A stretch of 64,000 bases of DNA, taken from Amycolatopsis albispora (GTDB lineage: Bacteria > Actinomycetota > Actinomycetes > Mycobacteriales > Pseudonocardiaceae). Positions 52,136 to 60,782 of the stretch are shown piece after piece. The stretch's first letter is position 1; every line of letters starts with the position of its first letter. Location of the stretch: positions 372,001 to 436,000 of the forward strand of contig NZ_CP015163.1 in the NCBI RefSeq assembly GCF_003312875.1, in the 5' to 3' direction. The notes below the pieces were generated by a model. That model saw only the letters and a program-made list of their open reading frames with translations. It ran no database searches and was not told the DNA's origin. Position numbers and translations under genes: made by a program.

Positions 52136-53967
52136 CGACAGCGAATGATGAGGAAGTGCCGACAGTGGATCAGAGGCCAGCCGCACGGCCCAACGTCCTG
52201 CGCCGGTCGCGCACGTTGCTGCTCGCCGCCTTCCGCGCCCATCCGGGTCCGATGAGCTGGGGGCTGGCCGCCGCGATGCTGTATGGAGCGGGACTGACCG
52301 TCTGGTCCGTCGCGCTCGGCGAGCTGGTCAACCACGTGGTGATACCGAGGTTCGAGGGCGGCCAGGTGGCCACCGGCACCGCCCTCGCCATGGTCCTGGT
52401 CGTGCTCGCGATCGGCGTGGTCAAGGGCACGGCAGCGCTGATCCTGCGATGGACCGCCACCGCGACCCGGGCCCGGTTCGATGCCTCCCTGCGGGAGGCC
52501 GTGGTCGAGCGGTACGACGCGCTGCCGATTGCCTACCATCGGGCCCACCCGACCGGCGAGAAGCTGGCGCACGTCACCACCGACCCGGAGGCGGCCGCGG
52601 ACCTGCCGGCCCGAATGCCGCAGGTACTCGGCATGTTCCTGATGTTCCTGGTCACCGCCGGCTGGATGCTGGCGGTGGACCCGATCCTGGCAGTGGTCGG
52701 CGGTGCCTCGATCCCGGCGCTGTTGCTGGTCAACTCGGTGTACCAGAAACGGGTCGAAGGGCTCGCCGCGGAGGCCCAGCAGCGGCTGGGGCGGGTGACC
52801 GCAGTCGCCCACGAGAGTTTCGACGGCGCCTTCCTGGTGAAGACGCTCGGCCGGGACCGCGCCGAGCGGGACAGGTTCGGCGCCGAATCGGCCCGGCTCC
52901 GCGATGCGAACATCAAGCTGGCCGGTCGGGAATGGCTGATGAACGAGCTGTTCGATCTGATCCCGGCCGCCACGTCGCTGGTCGTCCTGGTGGTCGGGGC
53001 GTGGCGGGTGGACAGCGGCGCGATCACGGTCGGCCAACTGGTCAGCTTCGTCAACCTGTTCGCCATCCTGGCAGTGCCGCTGAGCGTGATCGGCAACGTG
53101 CTGGCCCACGTGCCGCACGTGCTGGCGGGGTACGGCCGGGTTCAGGAGGTGCTCGGCGAGACGCCACCGCCGGCTGTGGTGGATCCGCAGCCGCTGCCGA
53201 ACGGTCCGCTCGACCTGCGCGTCCGCGGTCTCGGCTTCGCCTACCCGGACGGCCCGGAGGTCCTTTCCGATGTGAGCTTCGACGTCCCGGCCGGCGCGAC
53301 CGTCGCGATCACCGGGAGCACCGGGTCGGGCAAGAGCACGCTGCTGCTGGCGCTGGCCGGCCTGCTGCCCCCGACCGGCGGCACGGTGCTGCTGAACGGG
53401 GTCGACCTGTACCGGGTCGGCGCAGCCGACCGGGCGGCGGCCTGTGCGGCGGTTTTCCAGGAGCCGTTCCTGTTCGCCGGCACGCTGGCCCAGAACGTCC
53501 GGCTCGACTTCGACGGCACCCCATCGGAAGCACCCACGGACGCCGACCGGGAGCGGCTGGACGAGGCGCTCCGTCTCGCCCGGGCCACCGCCATCGTCGA
53601 GGGCCAGCCGGACGGGCTGGCGACTCGGGTCGGCGAGCGTGGGGTGACGCTGTCCGGCGGCGAACGACAACGCCTCGCGCTGGCCCGGGCCCTGGTCCGC
53701 CGGCCCCGGGTGCTGTTGCTGGACGAGGCCACGTCCGCGGTCGACGCGACCACCCGGCAGGAGATCATGAGCGGGCTGGCCACCAGCCTGCCGTCCACCA
53801 CCACGATCGTCGTCACCACCAGCGCCGCGACGCTGGCCAGGGCCGACGCGGTCGTGTACCTCGACAGCGGCCGCGTGGCCGGTGTCGGCGCCCATGGTGA
53901 CCTGCTCCGGATCGACGGCTACGACCGGCTGATCCGGAGATGCCAGCGAGAGGGGGTGGCGGCATGA
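52132..53967 (+). CDS. ABC exporter half-transporter (TMD-NBD), first of pair
   Basis: 611 aa. Six-helix ABC_membrane domain (about 30-330), then an ATPase: Walker A GSTGSGKST, Q-loop VFQEPFLFA, signature LSGGERQRLALARAL, Walker B VLLLDEATSAVD, and the switch His position reads VTTSAATLA (no His). Loss of the H-loop His suggests a degenerate site, as in heterodimeric exporters. It pairs with the next gene to export the peptide product (or bring in a siderophore-like complex, as IrtAB does). Confidence 0.9.
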   Translation: MTTANDEEVPTVDQRPAARPNVLRRSRTLLLAAFRAHPGPMSWGLAAAMLYGAGLTVWSVALGELVNHVVIPRFEGGQVATGTALAMVLVVLAIGVVKGTAALILRWTATATRARFDASLREAVVERYDALPIAYHRAHPTGEKLAHVTTDPEAAADLPARMPQVLGMFLMFLVTAGWMLAVDPILAVVGGASIPALLLVNSVYQKRVEGLAAEAQQRLGRVTAVAHESFDGAFLVKTLGRDRAERDRFGAESARLRDANIKLAGREWLMNELFDLIPAATSLVVLVVGAWRVDSGAITVGQLVSFVNLFAILAVPLSVIGNVLAHVPHVLAGYGRVQEVLGETPPPAVVDPQPLPNGPLDLRVRGLGFAYPDGPEVLSDVSFDVPAGATVAITGSTGSGKSTLLLALAGLLPPTGGTVLLNGVDLYRVGAADRAAACAAVFQEPFLFAGTLAQNVRLDFDGTPSEAPTDADRERLDEALRLARATAIVEGQPDGLATRVGERGVTLSGGERQRLALARALVRRPRVLLLDEATSAVDATTRQEIMSGLATSLPSTTTIVVTTSAATLARADAVVYLDSGRVAGVGAHGDLLRIDGYDRLIRRCQREGVAA

Positions 53968-55757
53968 GTGCGGTCACGGTCGATCCCGACGGTGTTGCCG
54001 GGTCGACGCCCGCGGTGCTTCGGCGCGGCTTCGCCTCCATCCCGGAGATCCGCGACGGCCTGGCCCTGACGCTCGTCCTCGCACTGGTCGGCGGGTTCGG
54101 CCGGCTGGCCGTACCGGTCCTCGTCCAGCAGCTCTTGGACCGGGGACTCAGCACCGGACACGTCGACGTCGGCCACCTGGTTCTCCTGGGCGCGCTGGCG
54201 GCGGTGGCGGTGGGGGGCACCGCCCTGGTCAACTGGGTGAGCCTGCTGCGCCTTGCGATCGCCAGCGAGCGCGCACTGTGCGGGCTGCGGGTCCGCGCCT
54301 TCGGCCACATACACCGGCTCAGCGTGGCGTACCACTCGGCCGAAACGCGCGGGAAGCTGGTGTCCCGGGTGACCTCCGACGTCGGGACCCTCAGCCAGTT
54401 CCTGCAGTGGGGCGGCATCGCCTGGGTGGTGAACGGCGCCGCCATGCTGGCTGCCCTCGCCGGCATGCTGTACTACGACGTCTGGCTGACGCTGGTCACG
54501 GTTGCGCTGATCGTGCCGATGATCGTCCTCATCCACGTGCTGACCGGGCGCCTCGGGCCCGCGCACTCCGCGGTCCGGGGCCGCGTCGCCGATCTGCTCA
54601 CGGTGACCTCGGAGACGATCCAGGGCGCGGCCGTCATCCGCGCCTACGGCATCACGAAGCCGAGCCTGCGGCGGACCACGGCGACCATCCACCGCTGGCG
54701 GGACACGAAGGCCCGCGCCGGCTATCTGGGCAGCGTGCTGTTCTCCCTCGCCGAGCTGTTCGCCGCGATCGTGGTGGTCGGCGTCGTCGCGGTGGGCCTG
54801 GCGATCGGCCCGTCAACCGGGCGCACCGCCGGTGAGCTGGTCGCGTTCCTCCTGCTGGTGACCCTGTTCCTGGGGCCGGTGGGGCAGTTCACTCAGGTCA
54901 TCGACTTCACGCAGAATGCCGTGGCCGGCTGGCGCCGGGTGCTGGCACTGCTGGACATCGCCGAGGACGTCACCGAGCCGGTCAACGGCCGGCAGCTGCC
55001 AGCCAGCCCGCCGGCGGTGGCCGTACGGAATGTCACCTTCGGCTACCCGAACGCCGGCCCGGCCCTGACCGACGTGTCGTTCGAGGTGCCGGCCGGTCGC
55101 CAGGTCGTGCTGGTCGGCGCCACCGGATCGGGCAAGACGACGCTGACGAAGCTGATCGCCCGGCTGGCCGACCCCGACCGCGGCCACATCCTGATCGGCG
55201 GCGTGGACGTACGGGAAATCGCCACCGAGTCGCTGCGCTCGCGGGTGGTGGTCGTGCCGCAGGAACCGTTCCTTTTCGACACCACGGTCGAGGAGAACGT
55301 CCGGTACGGGCAACCGTCCGCCACCCGTACCGACGTCGAGCAGGCCTTCCACGAGCTGGGTGCGGCAGCGTTCCTCGCCGGCCTGCCGCGCGGCCTGGAC
55401 ACCCCGGTCGGGCAGCGCGGCGAGAGCCTGTCCGCGGGCGAGCGGCAGCTGGTCGCGCTGGCCCGCGCGCACCTGGCCAACCCGGCCTGCCTGATCCTCG
55501 ACGAGGCGACCTCGGCCGTGGACCCGCGGATCGAGCTGACGCTCATCGAGGCGTTGCGGCGGCTCACCGCGGGCCGCACGTCGTTGACCGTCGCGCACCG
55601 GCTGGCCACCGCCGAACGGGCCGACGAGGTGATCGTGCTCGATGGCGGCCGGCTGGTGGAACGCGGCCGGCACGACGAGCTGCTCGCGGCGGGCGGTGTC
55701 TACACCGGCTTGTACGACAGCTGGCGGCGAGCCACGGCCGCTGGCACGGTCGCCTGA
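53964..55757 (+). CDS. ABC exporter half-transporter (TMD-NBD), second of pair
   Basis: 597 aa from ATG 53964 (ATGA with the previous gene). Six-helix membrane domain, then Walker A GATGSGKTTLTK, Q-loop VPQEPFLFDTTVEENV, signature LSAGERQLVALARA, Walker B LILDEATSAVD and H-loop His in LTVAHRLATA. All catalytic residues are present here, while the partner lacks the switch His: an asymmetric heterodimer with one competent site. It is likely the export pump of the cluster product. Confidence 0.92.
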   Translation: MSAVTVDPDGVAGSTPAVLRRGFASIPEIRDGLALTLVLALVGGFGRLAVPVLVQQLLDRGLSTGHVDVGHLVLLGALAAVAVGGTALVNWVSLLRLAIASERALCGLRVRAFGHIHRLSVAYHSAETRGKLVSRVTSDVGTLSQFLQWGGIAWVVNGAAMLAALAGMLYYDVWLTLVTVALIVPMIVLIHVLTGRLGPAHSAVRGRVADLLTVTSETIQGAAVIRAYGITKPSLRRTTATIHRWRDTKARAGYLGSVLFSLAELFAAIVVVGVVAVGLAIGPSTGRTAGELVAFLLLVTLFLGPVGQFTQVIDFTQNAVAGWRRVLALLDIAEDVTEPVNGRQLPASPPAVAVRNVTFGYPNAGPALTDVSFEVPAGRQVVLVGATGSGKTTLTKLIARLADPDRGHILIGGVDVREIATESLRSRVVVVPQEPFLFDTTVEENVRYGQPSATRTDVEQAFHELGAAAFLAGLPRGLDTPVGQRGESLSAGERQLVALARAHLANPACLILDEATSAVDPRIELTLIEALRRLTAGRTSLTVAHRLATAERADEVIVLDGGRLVERGRHDELLAAGGVYTGLYDSWRRATAAGTVA

Positions 55758-55803
55758 CTCGAACGCAGTTCATCTCTACGGCACGGATGGAGGTAGGCGA
55801 TCG

Positions 55804-58800
55804 ATGTCCGATCTCTGCGTACATCAGTTGATCGAGGCGCGAGCGGCGCGCACCCCGGACGCGCCTGCGATCATGTCCGGAGACGGTGTCCTGAGCTTCC
55901 GTCAGCTCGACGAGCGGGCCGGCGAGCTGGCCGACCGGCTCGCTGTGCGCGGTGTGCGGCCGGAGGTCCGGGTCGGGGTCGCCGTCGAACAGTCCGCCCG
56001 CTGGCTGGTGACGGTGCTCGCGGTGTGGAAGGCCGGTGGCGTCTACGTTCCGCTGGACGCCGCGCTGCCCGCCGAGCTGGTGGCGGGGATGCTGGCCGAC
56101 GCCGAGGTGGAGCTGGTGCTCCGCGGTGGACCGGAGCGGACGTTCGACGGTGCCGGGTTCTCGGTGGCCGACCTGGCCGACCTCATGGCCGAACCGGCCG
56201 GCTCGGCCGAACCGGACCCGGCTGTGGCCCGGCCGGCGCTGTGGCCCGGCAATCTCGCGTACTGCGCCTTCACCTCCGGCTCGACCGGCCGGCCGAAGGC
56301 CGTCGGGGTCTCGCATGCCAGCCTGGCCGAACACGCCGCTGCGATCCGGGCGGAGCTGGGCCTGCGGTCGTCCGACCGGTTCATGCAGTTCACCTCGATG
56401 CACATCGACGCCTCGCTGGAGGAGGTGCTGCCGGCGTGGCTGGCCGGCGCCGCGGTCGTGCTGCCGGACACGCCCCGTCCGACCAGTGTCGAGCTGACCG
56501 GCGTGATGGTGGCCCGCGGGGCGACCGTGGTGAGCCTCCCGAGCAACTACTGGCACCAGTGGGCGGACGACCTCGCCGCTGGGACCGTGTCGCTGCCCGA
56601 CAGCCTGCGCACCGTGTTCGTCGGCGGGGACAAGGTGCGGATGGACCGGCTCGCCGTCTGGATGGAGGCTGTCGGCTCGCGACCGGTGGACTTCGTCGCC
56701 GACTACGGGCCCACCGAGACCACGATCAGCTGCACCACCTACCGGCCGGACCCGGCGAACCTGCCCGACGTCGGACTCGTGCCGATCGGGCGACCACTAC
56801 CCGGGGTGACCGTACACCTGCTCGACGACGAGCTGGCGCCGGTGGCCGACGGGGAACCGGGGGACGTGTGGATCGCCGGCTTCGGGCTGGCCCGCGGCTA
56901 TCTGGGTGCGCCGGCCACCACCGCCGACCGGTTCTGGCCGGACCCGTTCGGGCCGCCCGGCGCCCGGATGTACCGGACCGGTGACCGGGCCAACCGGCTG
57001 CCGGACGGGAACCTGCAGTTCCTCGGCCGGTCCGACCGCCAGATCAAGATCCGCGGGTTCCGGGTCGAGCCCGGCCAGGTGGAGAACGCGGTGCGGGCCT
57101 GTGCCGGCGTACGCGACGCCGTCGTGGTCGCGGCCGACGACCCGGTTTCCGGCGCCCAGCTGATCGCCTACGCCGAGGGGGAGCACACGCCGGCCGCGGA
57201 CGCAGCGCTCCGCGCCGAACTGGCCGACCGGCTGCCCGCCGTCATGCTCCCGCGGACCATCATCTGGCTGGACCGGATCCCGCGGTCCCCGCTGAACAGA
57301 AAGGTGCTGCCGTCCGAGCTGCCGCCACCACCACCCGCCACCCCCGCCCTGGCCGGCGCGGCCACGTCCTCCGGTGTGGAAGGCGTCGTCGCGCGACTCG
57401 TCGCCGACGTGCTGGGCCGGCCGGCCGGCGCCGACGAGGACTTCTTCGCGGCCGGCGGCGACTCCCTGCGTGGTCTGCAACTGCTCAGCGGCATCGCACG
57501 GGCCACCGATGTGGCTCTATCGTTCAACGAGCTGCGCTCCGCCCCGACCGTGACCGCCCTCGCCGCGCTGGTCAAGGGGACCAGCCGGCGAGACGCCGGC
57601 GGCGGAGTGGTCGCGGCGTCCGGCGAGCACGACGAATGGCGGCCGGCCTCGCGCGGCCAGGCCGCGCTGTGGTACCTGGACCGGCTGCAGCAGGGCGTCG
57701 CGACCTACGCCGTACCCCTCGGATACTGGATTTCCGGACCGCTGCACATCGAGCGGATGGATGCCGCGCTCACCGCGCTGGTGGAGCGGCACGAGGCGTT
57801 GCGGACCACCCTCGCGGAACGGGACGGCCGCGTCTGGTCCCGGCTCCAGCCGCCAGAGCCGGTCCGTACCGAGGTGAGATCCGTCGCCGACCGGGCGGCT
57901 GCGGCGCGCCTGGCCGAGGCCGAGGCGGCCCGGCCGTTCGACCTGTCCGCCGGACCGCTGGTGCGGTCCTGCTGCTACCGGGTCGACGACGAGCAGCACC
58001 TGTGGTTGCTCGATGTGCACCACAGCGTCTTTGACGCATGGTCGCTGGGAGTGTTCTGGCGAGAGTTCGCCGCGCTGTACCAGGCCCGCCCGCTGCCGGC
58101 GCCGTCCGTGCGGTTCGCCGACTACGTGGCCTGGCAGGAGCGCTGGCTGGGCTCGGAGGAGGCGGCCGGGCAGCGGCGATACTGGGTAGAGCAGCTCGAC
58201 GGCGACGTGCCGGTGCTGGAACCCGGCCGGCCGACCGGGGCGGAGGGGCAGGCCGGGTTCTCGATACCGCTCGACCTCGCCGGCGTCGGCCTGGCCGCGG
58301 TGGAGCGGGTGGCCCGCGCTTATGGATCTACTCCGTTCGGCGTGCTGCTGGCCGGCTTCCTCGGCACGCTGCACCGGATGACCGGCGGTGCCGACGACGT
58401 GGTGGTCGGGGTCCCGATGGCCGGCCGGGTCCGGCCCGGCACCGAGGACCTGATCGGCTACCTGGTCAACACCGTGCCGCTGCGGATGCGATTCACCCCC
58501 GGCATGCGCTTCCGGGACCTGGTGGAGCGCACCGACGCGGCGCTGGCCGAGGCGCTGTCCCGGCAGGACCTGCCGTTCGCGGAGATGGTCGGCGGTCTTT
58601 CCCCCGGCGGGGCCGACAACCCCGTCTTCCAGACCATGTTCGTCTTCGAGTCCACCCCGATGGACGGCGGTGGCGAGATCGACGGCCTTCAGATCACCGA
58701 GCAGCCGATCCACTCCGGTACCGCCAAGGTCGCGCTGACCTGCACGCTGCGGCTGGACGACGGGACGCTGGCCGGCGAGGTGGAGTACGCCACCCGCCGG

Positions 58801-60771
58801 TTTGACCGCCCAGCCGCCGGCCGCTGGCAGGAAGCCTTGCTGACGCTCCTCGAATCGGCACTGGCGGACCCGTCGGCCCAACTGGCCGAGCTGCCGCTAA
58901 TGCCGGCCGCCTCGGCCACCGCGCAGCTGGCCGCGATCAACGCCGGCCACGAGGACCGCGGCGCCGCCGGGACGCTGCTGCACGATGGTTTCCATGCCGC
59001 GCTGGCCCAGGCCCCGGACGCGGTGGCCGTGCAGGGGTGGACGAGCTCGGTCAGCTACGCCGACCTGGACGCCCGCGCCGAGGCGGTGGCGACCGCGCTG
59101 CGCAACTCACCCCACATCGGGCCGGAGTCCCTGGTCGGGGTGTGCGTCCCGCGCTCGGTGGAGTCGATCGCGGCGCTTCTCGGGGTACTCCGCGCGGGTG
59201 CCGGCTTCGTACCGCTGGATGCCGGCTACCCGGTCGAGCGCCTGCGCTGGATAGCCGCCGACTGCGAGATGGCGGCGGTGATCGCCGCGGGGCCACCGCC
59301 GGCCGGGCTGGAGGGCCTGCCGATCGTCGAGGCGGCCGCGCCGATCGTCGAGGCGGCCGCGCCGGACCGGAGTCACCGTCGGATCCACCCGCGGAACACG
59401 GCCTTCGTCTACTACACGTCGGGGTCCACGGGCCGGCCCAAGGGCGTCGTCATCGACCACGGCTGCGCGGCGTCCCGGGTGGAGTGGATCGCCCGGCGGT
59501 ACGAGCTCGAGCCCGGCCGACGAGTCGTGCACAAGACGCCGTTGATCTTCGACGTCGCGATCTGGGAGATCTTCGCGACGCTCGCCGCCGGCGCCACAGT
59601 CGAGTTGGCCGAGGCGGGCTCGGAGACGGACGTGCCGTACCTGGCCGAGCTGCTCGCCGAGCCGGGCACGGTGCTGGCCCACTTCGTACCGTCGATGCTG
59701 GACATGTACCTGGCCACCGTTCCGGCCACCAAGTACCCGGACCTCGGCTGCGTGCAGACCTCCGGTGAGGCGGTGCCGGCGGCGCTTCTGGAGCGGTTCG
59801 CCGCCCACTTCGATCTCGACCTGCACAACGCGTACGGCCAGACGGAGACCTCGGAGGTCGCGCTCTGGACCGGGCGCGCCTGGCCGGCCGGCGGTGGCGT
59901 CCCGATGGGCCGGGCGGTCAACGGCTACCGGCTGTACGTGTTGGACGAAGCGCTCCGGCCGATACCGCCGGGCGTGGTCGGCGAGCTGTACGTCGCCGGC
60001 GTGGACGGCCTGGCCCGCGGCTACCTCGGACAGCCGGAGCTGACGGCGCAACGGTTCCTGCCGCATCCCTGCCCGGTGGTGCCGGGGGAGCGGCTGTACC
60101 GTACCGGCGACCTCGCCAGCCTGGACGACGACGGCCTGCTGCACTACGCCGGCCGGGCGGACAACCAGGCCAAGGTCAGGGGCGTGCGGGTGGAGCCCGG
60201 CGAGATCGAGGCGGTGCTGGACAGCCACCCGGCGGTCGAGCGGGCGGTGGTGGCGGTCCGGGAGGACGAGCCCGGCGTCAAGGAGATCGTGGCCTATCTG
60301 GTCGGGCCGGACGCCTTCATCCCCGAGGTTGCCGAGTACCTGGCCGGGTACTTGTCCCAGTATCTGCTGCCGGCGGTGTACGTGAAGCTGGATGCCCTGC
60401 CGCTGACCCCGTCCGGCAAGGTGGACCGGCAGGCACTGCCTGTTCCCACCATCCGGGACCGGGAGGCCCGGACCGGTGTCTCGGAGGTCACCTCGCTGAT
60501 CGAGGCGGACGTCGCCGAGGTGTGGCGCGACCTGCTGCAGGTCAACCAGGTCGGTCGCAACCAGAGCTTCTTCTCCGTCGGCGGCACCTCCCTGTCGGCC
60601 CTGCAGATGCTGCACCGGATCAAGACCCGGTTCGGGGTATCGCTCACCGTCCGGCAGTTCTTCGACGCACCGACGATCGCGGGCGTGGCCGGGAACCTGG
60701 AGACGGCGCTGGCCGCCGAGGTGGCCACGATGTCCGACGACGACGTCGCCGAGCGGCTCGGCGACCGGTGA
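55804..60771 (+). CDS. nonribosomal peptide synthetase, A-T-C-A-T
   Basis: 1655 aa from ATG 55804 (GGAGGTAGG upstream). Order: A1 (about 1-500; A3 FTSGSTGRPKAVGVSH at 152), T1 (DEDFFAAGGDSLRGLQLL, Ser about 551), C (about 613-1040; HHSVFDA at 739, second His and Asp kept, final Gly replaced by Ala), A2 (about 1055-1540; YYTSGSTGRPKGVV at 1202), T2 (FFSVGGTSLSALQML, Ser about 1595). Starting with A makes this the loading protein of a short line. Hand-aligned specificity residues are A1 D-A-E-N-F-G-D-I-S and A2 D-V-W-S-Q-S-A-E-V (plus the invariant Lys). The Asp-x-Glu-Asn start of A1 recalls hydroxyornithine-activating domains. Confidence 0.93.
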   Translation: MSDLCVHQLIEARAARTPDAPAIMSGDGVLSFRQLDERAGELADRLAVRGVRPEVRVGVAVEQSARWLVTVLAVWKAGGVYVPLDAALPAELVAGMLADAEVELVLRGGPERTFDGAGFSVADLADLMAEPAGSAEPDPAVARPALWPGNLAYCAFTSGSTGRPKAVGVSHASLAEHAAAIRAELGLRSSDRFMQFTSMHIDASLEEVLPAWLAGAAVVLPDTPRPTSVELTGVMVARGATVVSLPSNYWHQWADDLAAGTVSLPDSLRTVFVGGDKVRMDRLAVWMEAVGSRPVDFVADYGPTETTISCTTYRPDPANLPDVGLVPIGRPLPGVTVHLLDDELAPVADGEPGDVWIAGFGLARGYLGAPATTADRFWPDPFGPPGARMYRTGDRANRLPDGNLQFLGRSDRQIKIRGFRVEPGQVENAVRACAGVRDAVVVAADDPVSGAQLIAYAEGEHTPAADAALRAELADRLPAVMLPRTIIWLDRIPRSPLNRKVLPSELPPPPPATPALAGAATSSGVEGVVARLVADVLGRPAGADEDFFAAGGDSLRGLQLLSGIARATDVALSFNELRSAPTVTALAALVKGTSRRDAGGGVVAASGEHDEWRPASRGQAALWYLDRLQQGVATYAVPLGYWISGPLHIERMDAALTALVERHEALRTTLAERDGRVWSRLQPPEPVRTEVRSVADRAAAARLAEAEAARPFDLSAGPLVRSCCYRVDDEQHLWLLDVHHSVFDAWSLGVFWREFAALYQARPLPAPSVRFADYVAWQERWLGSEEAAGQRRYWVEQLDGDVPVLEPGRPTGAEGQAGFSIPLDLAGVGLAAVERVARAYGSTPFGVLLAGFLGTLHRMTGGADDVVVGVPMAGRVRPGTEDLIGYLVNTVPLRMRFTPGMRFRDLVERTDAALAEALSRQDLPFAEMVGGLSPGGADNPVFQTMFVFESTPMDGGGEIDGLQITEQPIHSGTAKVALTCTLRLDDGTLAGEVEYATRRFDRPAAGRWQEALLTLLESALADPSAQLAELPLMPAASATAQLAAINAGHEDRGAAGTLLHDGFHAALAQAPDAVAVQGWTSSVSYADLDARAEAVATALRNSPHIGPESLVGVCVPRSVESIAALLGVLRAGAGFVPLDAGYPVERLRWIAADCEMAAVIAAGPPPAGLEGLPIVEAAAPIVEAAAPDRSHRRIHPRNTAFVYYTSGSTGRPKGVVIDHGCAASRVEWIARRYELEPGRRVVHKTPLIFDVAIWEIFATLAAGATVELAEAGSETDVPYLAELLAEPGTVLAHFVPSMLDMYLATVPATKYPDLGCVQTSGEAVPAALLERFAAHFDLDLHNAYGQTETSEVALWTGRAWPAGGGVPMGRAVNGYRLYVLDEALRPIPPGVVGELYVAGVDGLARGYLGQPELTAQRFLPHPCPVVPGERLYRTGDLASLDDDGLLHYAGRADNQAKVRGVRVEPGEIEAVLDSHPAVERAVVAVREDEPGVKEIVAYLVGPDAFIPEVAEYLAGYLSQYLLPAVYVKLDALPLTPSGKVDRQALPVPTIRDREARTGVSEVTSLIEADVAEVWRDLLQVNQVGRNQSFFSVGGTSLSALQMLHRIKTRFGVSLTVRQFFDAPTIAGVAGNLETALAAEVATMSDDDVAERLGDR
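59320..59361 (+). repeat. 21-bp perfect tandem duplication inside NRPS A2
   Basis: CCGATCGTCGAGGCGGCCGC+G occurs twice back to back, adding PIVEAAA twice just before the A3 core of the second adenylation domain. It is in frame and in a surface linker, so probably harmless and recent. Confidence 0.8.
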
Positions 60772-60782
60772 GGGGTAAGCCG

